Shown: positions 18,166 through 27,254, numbered from the stretch's first letter. The stretch: 64,000 nucleotides of DNA from Aliiroseovarius halocynthiae (GCF_007004645.1 NZ_ML660019.1:1722671-1786670); one strand, 5' to 3'. Made by a program: numbers and translations. The notes: generated by a model from the sequence alone, not told the origin.

Positions 18166-19134
18166 TTATAACCCGCGCGCCCAGTCCAGAATTTTGGCAA
18201 CCGTGGGATCTGTGCCATCTGGGCTGACGATATCCCCGGCCAACACATGCGCGGAAGCGTCAAGGCCAGGTGCCGGCGTGACCACATGGCGATGCACGAT
18301 CCCACCCCAATCAGCGGCGACCTTTTCCGTCGCCTTTGCCGATACAACCTGATCTTCCTTGGCATAGATAAACAGCGCGGGCACGTCCACGATCCCATAG
18401 CCCGAATTTTCCGCCACCTTCACCATCGCTGCCATCGGCATCAAGGCAGTGGTGGGATAGCTTTCGGTCCAGAACTGCGCTTGCGCGTCGTTCATCGGGG
18501 TAAACCCACGGGTCGCACCGGTTACAACAGGCACCCAGTAACGTGCTGCTGGGAAGGTTAAAAGCGGCGCGGCAGCGTGGTTGATCCCAAAATTGGGCGA
18601 CATGAAGGTGATCCCCTTCACCCCTTCCGAGGCCGATTTGTCAAACATCCCCAGCGCTGCAATCGTCCCGCCGGTCGATGTCGCAACGATCAGCACCTCG
18701 TCCCCTAGGGCACGGCCGATTGCCATCGCTTCAGCAAAGTCGATCATCCAGTCATTGACAGTTGGGCCGTCCATCGCTTCGGCGCTTCGACCATGCCCGG
18801 CCAGACGTGCATTATAAAGGTTCGCCCCCAGCCCCTCGGCCACGCGGTGTTGGACGGGGCTGATTTCCTGATGGGTCGCCGAGAAACCGTGGATATAGAC
18901 AACAGACAAAGGCGTCTTCCGCCCCACTTCACCCGCCCAGATGATCTGTTTCTCGGTGCCCTCGATCAGGTCATCAAACACGGCTTCCCGCCGTGCCAGA
19001 TAGACTTCAGGATCCGGGCCGACGGCAGAGGCATCAAACTGAACCTCCAGATCAACTGGCTCGTACGGGCCGATGACAAACAGGGCTGCAACGACTGCGG
19101 ATACGCCCATTGCGGCGCGCAACGCCCCCCTCAT
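18166..19134 (-). CDS. Membrane-anchored alpha/beta hydrolase
   Basis: About 322 residues. An N-terminal hydrophobic helix (GALRAAMGVSAVVAALFVIG) suggests a membrane anchor or signal. The catalytic domain has VVYIHGFSATHQEISPV, NLYNARLAGHGRSAE, and an unusual nucleophile elbow IVATSTGGTIAALG (TSTGG instead of GxSxG), followed by AKEDQVVSAKA and a late His in DASAHVLAG. ATG 19134 overlaps the stop of the preceding hydrolase (ATGA); a longer start at 19188 would overlap that gene by 58 bp. Substrate unknown. Confidence 0.8.
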   Translation of the reverse strand: MRGALRAAMGVSAVVAALFVIGPYEPVDLEVQFDASAVGPDPEVYLARREAVFDDLIEGTEKQIIWAGEVGRKTPLSVVYIHGFSATHQEISPVQHRVAEGLGANLYNARLAGHGRSAEAMDGPTVNDWMIDFAEAMAIGRALGDEVLIVATSTGGTIAALGMFDKSASEGVKGITFMSPNFGINHAAAPLLTFPAARYWVPVVTGATRGFTPMNDAQAQFWTESYPTTALMPMAAMVKVAENSGYGIVDVPALFIYAKEDQVVSAKATEKVAADWGGIVHRHVVTPAPGLDASAHVLAGDIVSPDGTDPTVAKILDWARGL

Positions 19135-19880
19135 GCTGCACCTCGGGTCAGAACGACCTTCACCATTTTCTGGATCGTGCGCAGGCATTCATCATCCGAG
19201 AACCGATGATCCGCCCCTTTCACAAGAATCAGACGGATGTCATCGCCTTCGACATGCTCCAGCAATTTCACAGCCTGCGATGTCGGAACGGCGGTATCTT
19301 CGGTTCCTTGCAAAAAGCGCACCGGCATATCCAAGCGCAAAGGCGAGCGCAGCACCAGTTGATCGCGACCATCCTCGATCAAACGTTTGGTGATGATGTA
19401 ATCCTCGTCATAGTCGGACGGGATCGACACGGCCCCTTCGCGTTCCAACTCAGCCTTCTGGTCATCCGTGAACCCGGCCCAATACCCGTCCTCGGTAAAG
19501 TCTGGCGCGGCGGCGATGGTGACAAGCCCCATGATCCGCTCTGGCCGCGCACGTGACAGCAAAAGCGACTGCCAGCCGCCCATCGAGCTGCCGACCACCA
19601 GAATTGGCCCCTCGATCAGTTTATCCATCACTTCCAGCGTGTCTTCGTGCCAGTCGCCAATAGAACCGTCGATGAAGTCCCCCGAACTGACACCGTGACC
19701 GGAATAGTCAAAGCGCACAAACGCCCGGCCCTGCTCTTTCGCCCATGCCTTAAGCGCGACGGCCTTGGTGCCTTCCATGTCCGATTTCAGGCCGGACAGG
19801 AACAAGATCGTCGGCCCCTGCCCTTCGGTCTTCACATAAGCAATGCGACGCCCCTGCGCCGTGTCCAGATATGCGGTCAA
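19131..19880 (-). CDS. Alpha/beta hydrolase
   Basis: About 249 residues from TTG 19880, which is preceded by GAGGGATAGAGGA; upstream starts would run into the preceding gene. ILFLSGLKSDMEGTKA, FVRFDYSGHGVSSG, the nucleophile elbow LVVGSSMGGWQSLL, QGTEDTAVPTSQAV and GADHRFSDDE give a full Ser-Asp-His triad. It belongs to the broad serine aminopeptidase/esterase group. It lies 13 bp after the glycosylase-like gene and overlaps the next hydrolase by ATGA, so the three are one transcript. Confidence 0.85.
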   Translation of the reverse strand: MTAYLDTAQGRRIAYVKTEGQGPTILFLSGLKSDMEGTKAVALKAWAKEQGRAFVRFDYSGHGVSSGDFIDGSIGDWHEDTLEVMDKLIEGPILVVGSSMGGWQSLLLSRARPERIMGLVTIAAAPDFTEDGYWAGFTDDQKAELEREGAVSIPSDYDEDYIITKRLIEDGRDQLVLRSPLRLDMPVRFLQGTEDTAVPTSQAVKLLEHVEGDDIRLILVKGADHRFSDDECLRTIQKMVKVVLTRGAA

Positions 19881-19893
19881 TCCTCTATCCCTC

Positions 19894-20562
19894 TTAGTCG
19901 ATACTATATGCCAAAACGCGCGAGATTTCTGTGAAGCTGCGCCCGCTTTCTTCGTGCCAAGTGTTGAATGCATCCTGAACTGCGGCCTTGGCGGCTTTTG
20001 ATGTTGGGGCTTTATCGATCACGCCTTCCGCAACCAACCGTGCCACCACATCCCGTGTCATCATAAATCCATCGCGCCCCATCATGCGCAATGCATATGC
20101 GCCGGTATTTCCACCCAGCCGCGCGCCATTCGCTTTCAACCAATCCAAAAGCCCAAAATAGTCTTCTGCTGGCCATTCCCCGATCTTCCGTCCAAAACTG
20201 CCAGCCTCGGCGGCGACTGATTGAATGAAAACAGCGTTCTCTTGAATCGACCGAATTTTCGGCGCGCTGCGAATGACGCGGGTATCGCCAAGAAGCTGGT
20301 CAAACCAATCGTCAGACATCAATGCACAGCGACCAACATCAAAGCCGAAGAAAGCGTCTTCAATCCCGTCCCATTTGTTGACGATAACTTGCCAGGCCAA
20401 CCCTGCTTGAAAAATTCCTTTAGCGAAACACGCCAGCCAGGCGCTGTCATCCAGCGCCGCCAACTCGTCTGCGGATTTCGGTGCGTCGATGTCGCCCAAT
20501 ACCGCCCCGAAAGAGCCTTTGCGCTCGACCGCCATCATGAGAATGTCGTCAAATTTTTGCAT
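19894..20562 (-). CDS. DNA-3-methyladenine glycosylase I-like protein
   Basis: A 222-residue member of the Tag family of helix-hairpin-helix glycosylases that remove 3-methyladenine. Family landmarks are IFQAGLAWQVIVNKWDGIEDAF, IRSAPKIRSIQENAVFI, FGLLDWLKANGARLGGNTG and a C-terminal helix. The zinc-binding Cys/His residues of E. coli Tag are not evident, so this is a divergent member. GGAGGATCC precedes ATG 20562; a longer upstream frame would overlap thrS and was rejected. First gene of a run with three hydrolases. Confidence 0.75.
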   Translation of the reverse strand: MQKFDDILMMAVERKGSFGAVLGDIDAPKSADELAALDDSAWLACFAKGIFQAGLAWQVIVNKWDGIEDAFFGFDVGRCALMSDDWFDQLLGDTRVIRSAPKIRSIQENAVFIQSVAAEAGSFGRKIGEWPAEDYFGLLDWLKANGARLGGNTGAYALRMMGRDGFMMTRDVVARLVAEGVIDKAPTSKAAKAAVQDAFNTWHEESGRSFTEISRVLAYSID

Positions 20563-20722
20563 TGGATCCTCCTGCCCCGCATCTTGCCCCCGGCCTTCGT
20601 GAATGCAAGCCGATTTTCCAAAGGCAGGCGTTGACTTCGCAACGCATGCGCGTAAAAACACGCCCACACATAACCCGCAACCGGGCGTTCCGTGGGCGCC
20701 AAAACGACGAGGAGCTAGGCCA

Positions 20723-22669
20723 ATGAGCCAGATTTCCCTTACATTCCCCGATGGCAATGCGCGCGCGTACGACGCAGGCGTCACCCCTGCCGACGTCGCT
20801 GCCAGCATTTCCAACTCGCTGGCCAAGAAGGCTATCTCCGCCACAGTAAATGGGTCCCACTGGGACCTGCAATGGCCGATCACTGATGATGCGGACATCG
20901 CGATCCACACGATGAAAGACGCCGATCAGGCACTGGAATTGATCCGCCACGACTTTGCCCACGTGATGGCACGTGCCGTGCAAGAGATCTGGCCGGACGT
21001 CAAAGTCACCATCGGCCCGGTCATCGACAATGGCTGGTATTATGACTTCGACCGGGAAGAACCGTTCACGCCCGAAGATCTGGGCGCGATCGAAGCCAAG
21101 ATGAAAGAGATCATCAACAAGCGCGATCCGGTCACGACCGAAATCTGGGAACGTGACCGTGCGGTGAAATTCTACGAGGCCAACAACGAACCTTATAAGG
21201 TCGAGCTGATCGAAGCCATTCCGGGCGACGAGCCGCTGCGCATGTATTGGCATGGGCATTGGCAGGATCTCTGCCGTGGTCCGCACCTGCAGCACACGGG
21301 CCAACTGCCCGCTGACGCGTTCAAACTGATGAGCGTGGCAGGTGCCTATTGGCGTGGCGACAGCGACCGCGCGATGCTGCAGCGTATCTATGGCGTGGCC
21401 TTCCAGAACAAGGACGGGTTGAAGAAACACCTGCACATGTTGGAAGAGGCCGCCAAGCGCGACCACCGCAAGCTGGGCAAGGAAATGAACCTGTTCCACA
21501 TGCAGGAAGAGGCCCCCGGTCAGGTGTTCTGGCACCCGAACGGCTGGACCATTTATACCGAGCTGCAGGACTATATGCGCCGCCAGCAACGCAAGGGCGG
21601 CTATGTCGAGGTGAACACCCCGCAAGTAGTAGACCGCAAACTGTGGATCGCGTCGGGTCACTGGGACAAGTATCAAGAAAACATGTTCATCGTTGAGGTG
21701 GACGAAGATCACGCACGCGAAAAGGCCGTGAACGCGCTGAAGCCTATGAACTGCCCCTGCCACGTACAGGTGTTCAATCAGGGTCTCAAATCCTATCGCG
21801 ACCTGCCCTTGCGCATGGCCGAGTTCGGATCATGTGCGCGCTATGAACCGTCGGGGGCTCTGCACGGGATCATGCGGGTACGCGGGTTTACACAGGATGA
21901 CGGGCACATCTTCTGTACCGAGGATCAGATCACCGACGAAACCGCACGTTTCATCGAATTCCTGTCCAAGGTCTATGCAGATCTGGGCTTCCACAACTGG
22001 ACCATCAAGCTGTCGACCCGCCCGGAAAAGCGCATCGGTGAAGATGAAAGCTGGGACCGCGTGGAAAAGGCTCTTGGGGATGCCTGTAATGCAGCGGGCT
22101 ATGAATATGAGATCCTTGAGGGTGAAGGGGCATTTTATGGACCGAAGCTTGAATTCACCCTGACCGATGCCATCGGCCGCGACTGGCAATGTGGCACGCT
22201 GCAGGTGGACCCCTTCCTGCCGGAACGTCTGGACGCGACCTATGTCGGCGAAGACGGCGCCAAGCACCGCCCGGTCATGTTGCACCGCGCGACGCTGGGT
22301 TCGTTCGAACGGTTTATCGGCATTCTGATCGAAGAACACGCAGGCAAGCTGCCCTTCTGGTTGGCTCCGCGTCAGGTGGTTGTGGCCTCGATCGTGTCGG
22401 ATGCGGATGATTATGTGCACAAGGTCGTCGAGACCCTGAAAGCACAAGGCATCCGGGCAGAGGCCGACATCCGAAACGAGAAGATCAACTATAAGGTCCG
22501 CGAACACTCGGTCGGCAAAGTACCGGTCATTCTGGCTGTTGGCATGAACGAGGTCGAAGAGGGCACCGTGTCAATGCGTCGTCTGGGTGAAAAGCACTCG
22601 AAAGTGCTGCCACTGGACGAGGTTGCCACGGGTCTGGCCAAGGAAGCGACTGCTCCTGATCTGGCCTAA
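20723..22669 (+). CDS. thrS: Threonyl-tRNA synthetase
   Basis: Charges tRNA-Thr. The 648-residue protein has the TGS domain ([23 protein letters not shown]), the editing domain with [16 protein letters not shown] and [12 protein letters not shown], the class II catalytic core ([65 protein letters not shown]), and the anticodon-binding domain ([20 protein letters not shown]). AGGAGC precedes ATG 20723, and the family start matches. No T-box is seen. A strong terminator follows the gene. Confidence 0.99.
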   Translation: MSQISLTFPDGNARAYDAGVTPADVAASISNSLAKKAISATVNGSHWDLQWPITDDADIAIHTMKDADQALELIRHDFAHVMARAVQEIWPDVKVTIGPVIDNGWYYDFDREEPFTPEDLGAIEAKMKEIINKRDPVTTEIWERDRAVKFYEANNEPYKVELIEAIPGDEPLRMYWHGHWQDLCRGPHLQHTGQLPADAFKLMSVAGAYWRGDSDRAMLQRIYGVAFQNKDGLKKHLHMLEEAAKRDHRKLGKEMNLFHMQEEAPGQVFWHPNGWTIYTELQDYMRRQQRKGGYVEVNTPQVVDRKLWIASGHWDKYQENMFIVEVDEDHAREKAVNALKPMNCPCHVQVFNQGLKSYRDLPLRMAEFGSCARYEPSGALHGIMRVRGFTQDDGHIFCTEDQITDETARFIEFLSKVYADLGFHNWTIKLSTRPEKRIGEDESWDRVEKALGDACNAAGYEYEILEGEGAFYGPKLEFTLTDAIGRDWQCGTLQVDPFLPERLDATYVGEDGAKHRPVMLHRATLGSFERFIGILIEEHAGKLPFWLAPRQVVVASIVSDADDYVHKVVETLKAQGIRAEADIRNEKINYKVREHSVGKVPVILAVGMNEVEEGTVSMRRLGEKHSKVLPLDEVATGLAKEATAPDLA

Positions 22670-22687
22670 GCGCCCAACACCCAAACG

Positions 22688-22723
22688 AAAGCGCCCTTTG
22701 ACCCGGTCAGAGGGCGCTTTTTT
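22688..22723 (+). terminator. Rho-independent terminator of thrS
   Basis: AAAGCGCCCT pairs with AGGGCGCTTT, with an inner TGACC/GGTCA pairing at the tip, followed by a T-run, 18 bp after the thrS stop. Confidence 0.9.
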
Positions 22724-23083
22724 GTGTGATCCGCTGTTACAATGGCTCACGAAAGACGTGAGCCCCCCTGTGCTGCCCCCCAGAAAACTGTAACATTACA
22801 GAATTTCGCCCGGCTTTCCTTGAAAGATGTGATCGCCGAGGCGGAGAATTTCGTTACAATCCATCACACCACGCCATGGGATAACCTTACGGAAATCCAA
22901 GTTTTACTGACCCTGCGCAATTTTCCCATCCGACCGAAACCTCACGCCCACGTTATAATCTGCTCGCGCTGACATGACAGGACCGTGATCTACGTTTTCG
23001 TGAGTGGAGACGGCCCAGTTCCCCGCTTAGCTTTTCCTTACCGCCAAACGGTGGATCGAATTACAAACCCGAAAGGAAATACG
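22724..23083 (+). promoter_or_regulatory. Repeat-rich leader of the bufferin operon
   Basis: This 360-bp gap lacks a convincing gene. It holds a perfect hairpin GGCTCACG/CGTGAGCC (22744-22764), the palindrome CTGTAA-CA-TTACAG (22788-22801), GTTACAAT twice (22736-22743 and 22853-22860), AGAATTTCG twice (22800-22808 and 22845-22853), and TATAAT at 22954-22959 with no good -35. AAAGGAAAT is the bufA ribosome site. These are candidate operators for an unidentified regulator. Confidence 0.55.
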
Positions 23084-23377
23084 ATGTCGAAAAAAACTGT
23101 AGCCATCCTGGGCGCCGTCACCGCTGCTGTTGCTGCTAACGCTGCTCCTGCTTTTGCTGAAGACAACGAAAAGTGCTTCGGCGTTTCGCTGGCCGGCCAG
23201 AATGACTGTGCAGCTGGTCCCGGTACCACCTGCGCCGGCTCGTCGACCGTCGACTATCAGGGCAACGCATGGAAACTGGTTCCGGCTGGCACCTGCGAAA
23301 CCATGGAAATCACCGATGCAGACGGCAAAAAGCACATGGGTTCGCTGGAAGCGACCGAAATGAACCTGCCCAGCTAA
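23084..23377 (+). CDS. bufA1: BufA1-type periplasmic bufferin precursor (DUF2282)
   Basis: A 97-residue secreted peptide. Residues 1-25 form a signal peptide ending APAFA, and the mature part is small and acidic. It carries four cysteines, C31, C42, C50 and C71, in the order [19 protein letters not shown] and GTCETM, the DUF2282/BufA1 arrangement. Bufferins are ribosomally made peptides whose cysteines are modified by an MNIO enzyme and which bind copper. The following MNIO, DUF2063 and DoxX genes confirm the context. A perfect hairpin separates it from bufB, which probably allows much higher expression of the precursor. Confidence 0.9.
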   Translation: MSKKTVAILGAVTAAVAANAAPAFAEDNEKCFGVSLAGQNDCAAGPGTTCAGSSTVDYQGNAWKLVPAGTCETMEITDADGKKHMGSLEATEMNLPS

Positions 23378-23411
23378 TCCTCAAGGATAAGCTGAACAGT
23401 CCCAAGAACAC

Positions 23412-23441
23412 TGCTTTGGCCAAATTCAATTGGCCAAAGCA
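23412..23441 (+). other. Perfect 12-bp hairpin between bufA1 and bufB
   Basis: TGCTTTGGCCAA pairs exactly with TTGGCCAAAGCA around ATTCAA. No T-run follows. The position, 34 bp after the precursor stop, fits partial attenuation or 3'-end protection of the bufA1 message. Confidence 0.75.
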
Positions 23442-23472
23442 CACTTAAGACATGAACACGAAGGGCTTTGAC

Positions 23473-24351
23473 ATGCTGGATCAACGCAACAATACAACGC
23501 TTCCCGATGGCGCTGGCGTTGGATATAAACCGCAGCATTTCCAAGACCTTCTGCATGCACCCGGTGCCGTCACCTGGCTGGAAATTCACGCCGAGAACTA
23601 TATGAGCGACGGTGGACGCCAGATCGCACAGCTTCGCCATCTGGCCGAGCACTTCCCGATCTCGGTTCATGGCGTGGGTGCTTCAATCGGTGGCGAAAGC
23701 CGGCTGGACCCAGAACATCTGGCCCGACTGAAAAAGCTGGTTGATTGGCTGAACCCGGCCAGTTTTTCAGAACATCTGGCATGGTCGACCCATGACAGCG
23801 CGTTTCTGAACGACCTGCTTCCCCTGCCCTATACAAACGAGACGCTGACCCGCGTCACCTCGCATATTAACGAGGTACAGGATCTGCTGGGCCGCAAGAT
23901 GCTTTTGGAAAACCCGTCCTCATATCTGGCCTTTTCCGAGTCCACGTGGTCCGAACCTGACTTCATCCGCGAGGTTGCCCGCCGCACCGGGTGTGGCCTG
24001 CTTCTGGACGTGAATAACGTGTTCATCTCGGCCACCAATCTCGAATTCAAGGCGCTGGACTATCTGGATGCCTACCCGTTGGAACTGGTCGAGGAAATCC
24101 ACCTTGCCGGACATGACGAAGACGCAGACGAGCTGGGCCGCAAGCTGTTGATCGACAGCCATGGCAAACCGGTGGACGAGCCTGTCTGGGCCCTGTTTGA
24201 CCACGTCATCGCCCGCACTGGCGCGCGCCCGGCCCTGATCGAATGGGATAATGACGTGCCAGAATGGGACGAGTTGGAAAACGAAGCAGCCCGTGCCATC
24301 GCACAGATGGAGCACGTCATCGCAGATCAAGCCCAACGGGTGTCAGCATGA
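23473..24351 (+). CDS. bufB: MNIO family (DUF692) bufferin maturase
   Basis: About 292 residues from ATG 23473, which follows GAAGGG; an ATG at 23452 is possible but lacks a ribosome site. This is a multinuclear non-haem iron-dependent oxidase of TIM-barrel type. Metal-binding motifs appear in order: WLEIHAENYM, SVHGVGASIGG, FSEHLAW, MLLENPSSYLAF, LLLDVNNVFISATNL, EIHLAGHDED, DSHGKPVDEPV and ALIEWDNDVPEW. Such enzymes oxidise cysteines of the precursor into heterocycles, here presumably in BufA1. Its stop overlaps bufC. Confidence 0.93.
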   Translation: MLDQRNNTTLPDGAGVGYKPQHFQDLLHAPGAVTWLEIHAENYMSDGGRQIAQLRHLAEHFPISVHGVGASIGGESRLDPEHLARLKKLVDWLNPASFSEHLAWSTHDSAFLNDLLPLPYTNETLTRVTSHINEVQDLLGRKMLLENPSSYLAFSESTWSEPDFIREVARRTGCGLLLDVNNVFISATNLEFKALDYLDAYPLELVEEIHLAGHDEDADELGRKLLIDSHGKPVDEPVWALFDHVIARTGARPALIEWDNDVPEWDELENEAARAIAQMEHVIADQAQRVSA

Positions 24352-25133
24352 CCCAAAGCTCGCTCATCAAGACACCATCGCGCACGACCGTCTCGCAAAG
24401 CGCGTTCCGCACCGCGATCCTGAACGCGCAGGCCGACGTGCCCGAAGGGTTGGTCAATCCCGATGGCCAGCAGGCATCAAAACGCTTCTCGGTCTATCGC
24501 AACAATGTAGTGCACAGTCTGTCTGAAGCGATGCTGACCGGCTTCCCGGTTTTGGCCAAGCTGCTGGGTGACGAGTTCTTTCGCGAGATGGCGAAGGTCT
24601 ATCTGCGGATCCATCCGCCAACATCGCAACTCATGATGCATTACGGCGCGGCCCTGCCCGGCTTTCTGGAAAGCTTCCCCGGTACGCTGCATTTGAAATA
24701 CCTGCCCGATGTAGCCCGGTTAGAGCTTGCCCTGCGCCGCGCTTATCACGCGGGCGATGCAGATCCCATTGATCCGGCAGCTTTAACCGAACTGGATCAG
24801 CACGAGCTGATGGAGGCGCATCTGACCCTCGCCCCGGCCTGCGAAGTATTGCAAGCCAAATGGCCAGCCAAGTCGATCTGGGACTTCAATATGGCCGACG
24901 GCCCGCAACCCAATGTCGGCGCCGAGGATATTCTGATTTCGCGGATTGGGTTCGAACCGCGCACCTATCTGCTGCCCGACGGCGCGGCCGAATTCATCAC
25001 GTCCCTTCTGAAGCGCCGCAGCTTCGGCACCTCGCTGGGGCTGGCCACGTCGAACACCCCGGATTTCGATTTGGCGGCCACGTTAACGATCTTGATCGCG
25101 GCACAGGCTATAACCGGCATAGACCGGAAATAA
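24348..25133 (+). CDS. bufC: BufC/HvfC-type MNIO partner protein (DUF2063)
   Basis: A 261-residue protein of the DUF2063 family, which regularly accompanies MNIO maturases and is thought to present the precursor peptide to them. The N-terminal domain has QSAFRTAILN, RFSVYRNNVVHSLSEAMLTGFPVLAKLLGDEFF and LPDVARLELALRRAYHA. A C-terminal domain ends TPDFDLAATLTILIAAQAI. It is coupled to bufB by an ATGA overlap, consistent with a one-to-one complex. An upstream start at 24264 inside bufB was rejected. Confidence 0.9.
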   Translation: MTQSSLIKTPSRTTVSQSAFRTAILNAQADVPEGLVNPDGQQASKRFSVYRNNVVHSLSEAMLTGFPVLAKLLGDEFFREMAKVYLRIHPPTSQLMMHYGAALPGFLESFPGTLHLKYLPDVARLELALRRAYHAGDADPIDPAALTELDQHELMEAHLTLAPACEVLQAKWPAKSIWDFNMADGPQPNVGAEDILISRIGFEPRTYLLPDGAAEFITSLLKRRSFGTSLGLATSNTPDFDLAATLTILIAAQAITGIDRK

Positions 25134-25154
25134 TGAAGAAGGAAGGACATCACC

Positions 25155-25703
25155 ATGCAAGCCTTGGTGCACATTCATAACCGGCTGGCCAGACTGGCTG
25201 ATCGCGCGGCACCCGAAGCCCTGCCCCTGTTGGCGCGCTTTACATTCGCCGCGACGCTTCTGGGATATTTCTGGGCCTCGGCGTTGACCAAGGTTGGACC
25301 GGGTCTTTTCGGGATCTTCAAACCATCGCTGGGCGCTTATGCTCAGATCTTCCCCAAAGCGATGGAGGCCGCCAGCTATAACGTCGGCGATCTTAGCTTC
25401 TTTCACTGGGCGGTCGTCTTTGCAGGCACCGTGGCCGAGTTCGTCCTGCCGTTGTTGATCGTGATCGGGTTGTTCACCCGTCTGGCGTCGCTGGGAATGA
25501 TCGGATTCGTTATCGTGCAAAGCCTAACAGACCTTTATGGGCATGGCGGTATCGAACATGCAGAAGCGCTGGGTGCGTGGTTCGACCGGATCCCTGACAG
25601 CCTTATTCTGGATCAACGCCTGCTCTGGGTGGTCATCCTGCTGATCCCCGTCCTGAAAGGTGCAGGTGCACTGTCTGTGGATCGTCTTATTAGACTTAAG
25701 TAA
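25155..25703 (+). CDS. DoxX family membrane protein
   Basis: A 182-residue inner-membrane protein with about four hydrophobic segments (LLARFTFAATLLGYFWASAL, WAVVFAGTVAEFVLPLLIVI, LGMIGFVIVQSLTDLYGHGG, LLWVVILLIPVLKGAGALSV), of the DoxX/DoxD type. DoxX genes are common fourth members of bufferin/gig operons, and a redox or electron-transfer role at the membrane is suspected but unproven. AAGGAAGGA lies upstream of ATG 25155, 21 bp after bufC. A strong terminator ends the operon. Confidence 0.85.
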   Translation: MQALVHIHNRLARLADRAAPEALPLLARFTFAATLLGYFWASALTKVGPGLFGIFKPSLGAYAQIFPKAMEAASYNVGDLSFFHWAVVFAGTVAEFVLPLLIVIGLFTRLASLGMIGFVIVQSLTDLYGHGGIEHAEALGAWFDRIPDSLILDQRLLWVVILLIPVLKGAGALSVDRLIRLK

Positions 25704-25724
25704 CGAGTGTTCTGTTGCTAGTAT

Positions 25725-25756
25725 GAAAGGGCGCCGGGGTGGGCGCCCTTTCTTTA
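25725..25756. terminator. Bidirectional terminator between the buf operon and the NCS2 permease
   Basis: GAAAGGGCGCC pairs with GGCGCCCTTTC around GGGGTG, with T residues on the right side. It lies between two convergent genes. Confidence 0.85.
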
Positions 25757-25765
25757 TTGTATGAC

Positions 25766-27112
25766 TTATGCGTCCAGATCGTCAGGCAGCAACAGGTTTA
25801 GGACGATGGACAGGAAAGCTGCCGGCAACAGACCCGACGTCAGCAGGATCTGCCATGTCCGCCCCATATGCTGAAGCGCTTCAGGTACCAACTGAAGGCC
25901 AAGCCCCATCGACAGCGACACGGCGAAAATGACCATGTTGCGACGGTTCCATGTCACTTCAGACAGCATGTTCAAACCGGCTGCGGCCACCATGCCAAAC
26001 ATCACAATCACACCGCCACCCAGCACGTTGATTGGCACGGTCGCCACGATCGACCCGATCTTGGGCACCAGTCCACAAATAATCAGGAACAGTGCCCCGA
26101 TGGTCACAACATGGCGGCTCATCATACCTGTCATGCTGATCAATCCGACATTCTGACTGAACGATGTATTGGGCAATCCGCCAAAGATGCCGGCAATCGC
26201 CGTGCCCAGACCGTCTGCATAGGTTGCACCCGAGACTTCCTGATCCGTAGCCTCTCGCCCTGCGCCACCTTTGGTGATGCCGGATGTGTCTCCGACAGTT
26301 TCGATGGCCGAAATCACGGCCATGAAGCACATGCCGATGATGATGGCACCATTAAAATCCATGCCCCATTTGAAGGGCATTGGCATGGCGAACCAAGACG
26401 CGCCTCCGACATTTCCGAAGTTAACCTGCCCCATCATAAGGGCAACGACGTAGCCCGCGATCAAGCCAATCAACACCGCAGCGACAGCCATGAAACCGCG
26501 GGTGAAGAACTTGATTGCCAGGGTGACAATGATCACAACCAGCGCCGGGATCCACATGGCAAGGCTGCCAAATTCAGGCTTACCCATCAAAGGTACGCCG
26601 CCCGCTGCATACTGAATGCCAACCTTCACAAGGGACAAACCGATCATCAACACGATCAGTCCCGTGACCAATGGCGGCAAAGCGAAGCGGATCTTACCGA
26701 TCACCGCGCCCAGCAAAAAGTGGAACACGCCACCGATCATCACACCGGTCATCAATCCGGCCATTCCGGCCACGCCCTGCCCGGCCACTGCCGGGATCAT
26801 CACGGGCAGAAAAGCAAAGCTCGTTCCCTGCACAATGGGCAAACGCGCGCCCACGGGGCCCATGCCAATTGTCTGGAACAACGTTGCAATACCTGCAAAC
26901 AACATCGACATTTGGATCATATACAGCATGACCGGAAAATCTGGCGAGTTTGATCCAAAGCCAAAACCCGCCGCCCCTGCGACGATGATGGCCGGTGTCA
27001 CATTCGAGGCAAACATCGCCAGAACATGTTGAATACCAAGCGGAACCGCCTGTCCCAATGGGGGCATATAGTTGGGGTCCCGCAGGGCCTCTGCGTTACT
27101 TATATCTGTCAT
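25766..27112 (-). CDS. NCS2 family nucleobase:cation symporter (xanthine/uric acid type)
   Basis: A 448-residue, 14-helix permease of the nucleobase-cation-symporter-2 family. PIVQGTSFAFLPVMI marks helix 3, SAIETVGDTSGI carries the conserved substrate-binding glutamate of helix 8, and GLPNTSFSQNVGLI is the NCS2 signature after helix 9. The xanthine/urate branch usually reads NT-FSQNVGL, so a purine such as xanthine or urate is the likeliest substrate. AGGGAAG precedes ATG 27112. Its leader (27113-27250) contains small hairpins, but no riboswitch was recognised by eye. Confidence 0.9.
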   Translation of the reverse strand: MTDISNAEALRDPNYMPPLGQAVPLGIQHVLAMFASNVTPAIIVAGAAGFGFGSNSPDFPVMLYMIQMSMLFAGIATLFQTIGMGPVGARLPIVQGTSFAFLPVMIPAVAGQGVAGMAGLMTGVMIGGVFHFLLGAVIGKIRFALPPLVTGLIVLMIGLSLVKVGIQYAAGGVPLMGKPEFGSLAMWIPALVVIIVTLAIKFFTRGFMAVAAVLIGLIAGYVVALMMGQVNFGNVGGASWFAMPMPFKWGMDFNGAIIIGMCFMAVISAIETVGDTSGITKGGAGREATDQEVSGATYADGLGTAIAGIFGGLPNTSFSQNVGLISMTGMMSRHVVTIGALFLIICGLVPKIGSIVATVPINVLGGGVIVMFGMVAAAGLNMLSEVTWNRRNMVIFAVSLSMGLGLQLVPEALQHMGRTWQILLTSGLLPAAFLSIVLNLLLPDDLDA

Positions 27113-27254
27113 TTCACTTCCCTGTTCGCTGGGGCTTTGCCCGTTTCTTCGAGCGGGTTTTCCGCTTCTTTTATGAAAGTGAGACTGGCCGGGATCGCCG
27201 CGTATTGCAAATTCTGATCACGCAGACGCAGAAAGCGCTGCGCTGCACGGCAGC

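Noticed and set aside
20549-21763. 404-codon antisense frame over thrS
   Set aside because: Histidine-, arginine- and leucine-rich shadow of thrS without a family signature.
22742-22972. 76-codon frame in the bufferin leader
   Set aside because: No ribosome site, no hydrophobic or conserved segment; it crosses the dyads and the TATAAT, so the region is better read as regulatory.
25868-26953. 361-codon plus-strand frame opposite the NCS2 permease
   Set aside because: Strikingly His/Asp/Gln-rich, as expected from the complement of a hydrophobic permease; not a gene.
27113-27250. Possible purine/xanthine riboswitch before the NCS2 permease
   Set aside because: Only small generic hairpins are visible and I could not match a known consensus. 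An Infernal scan against Rfam would decide.
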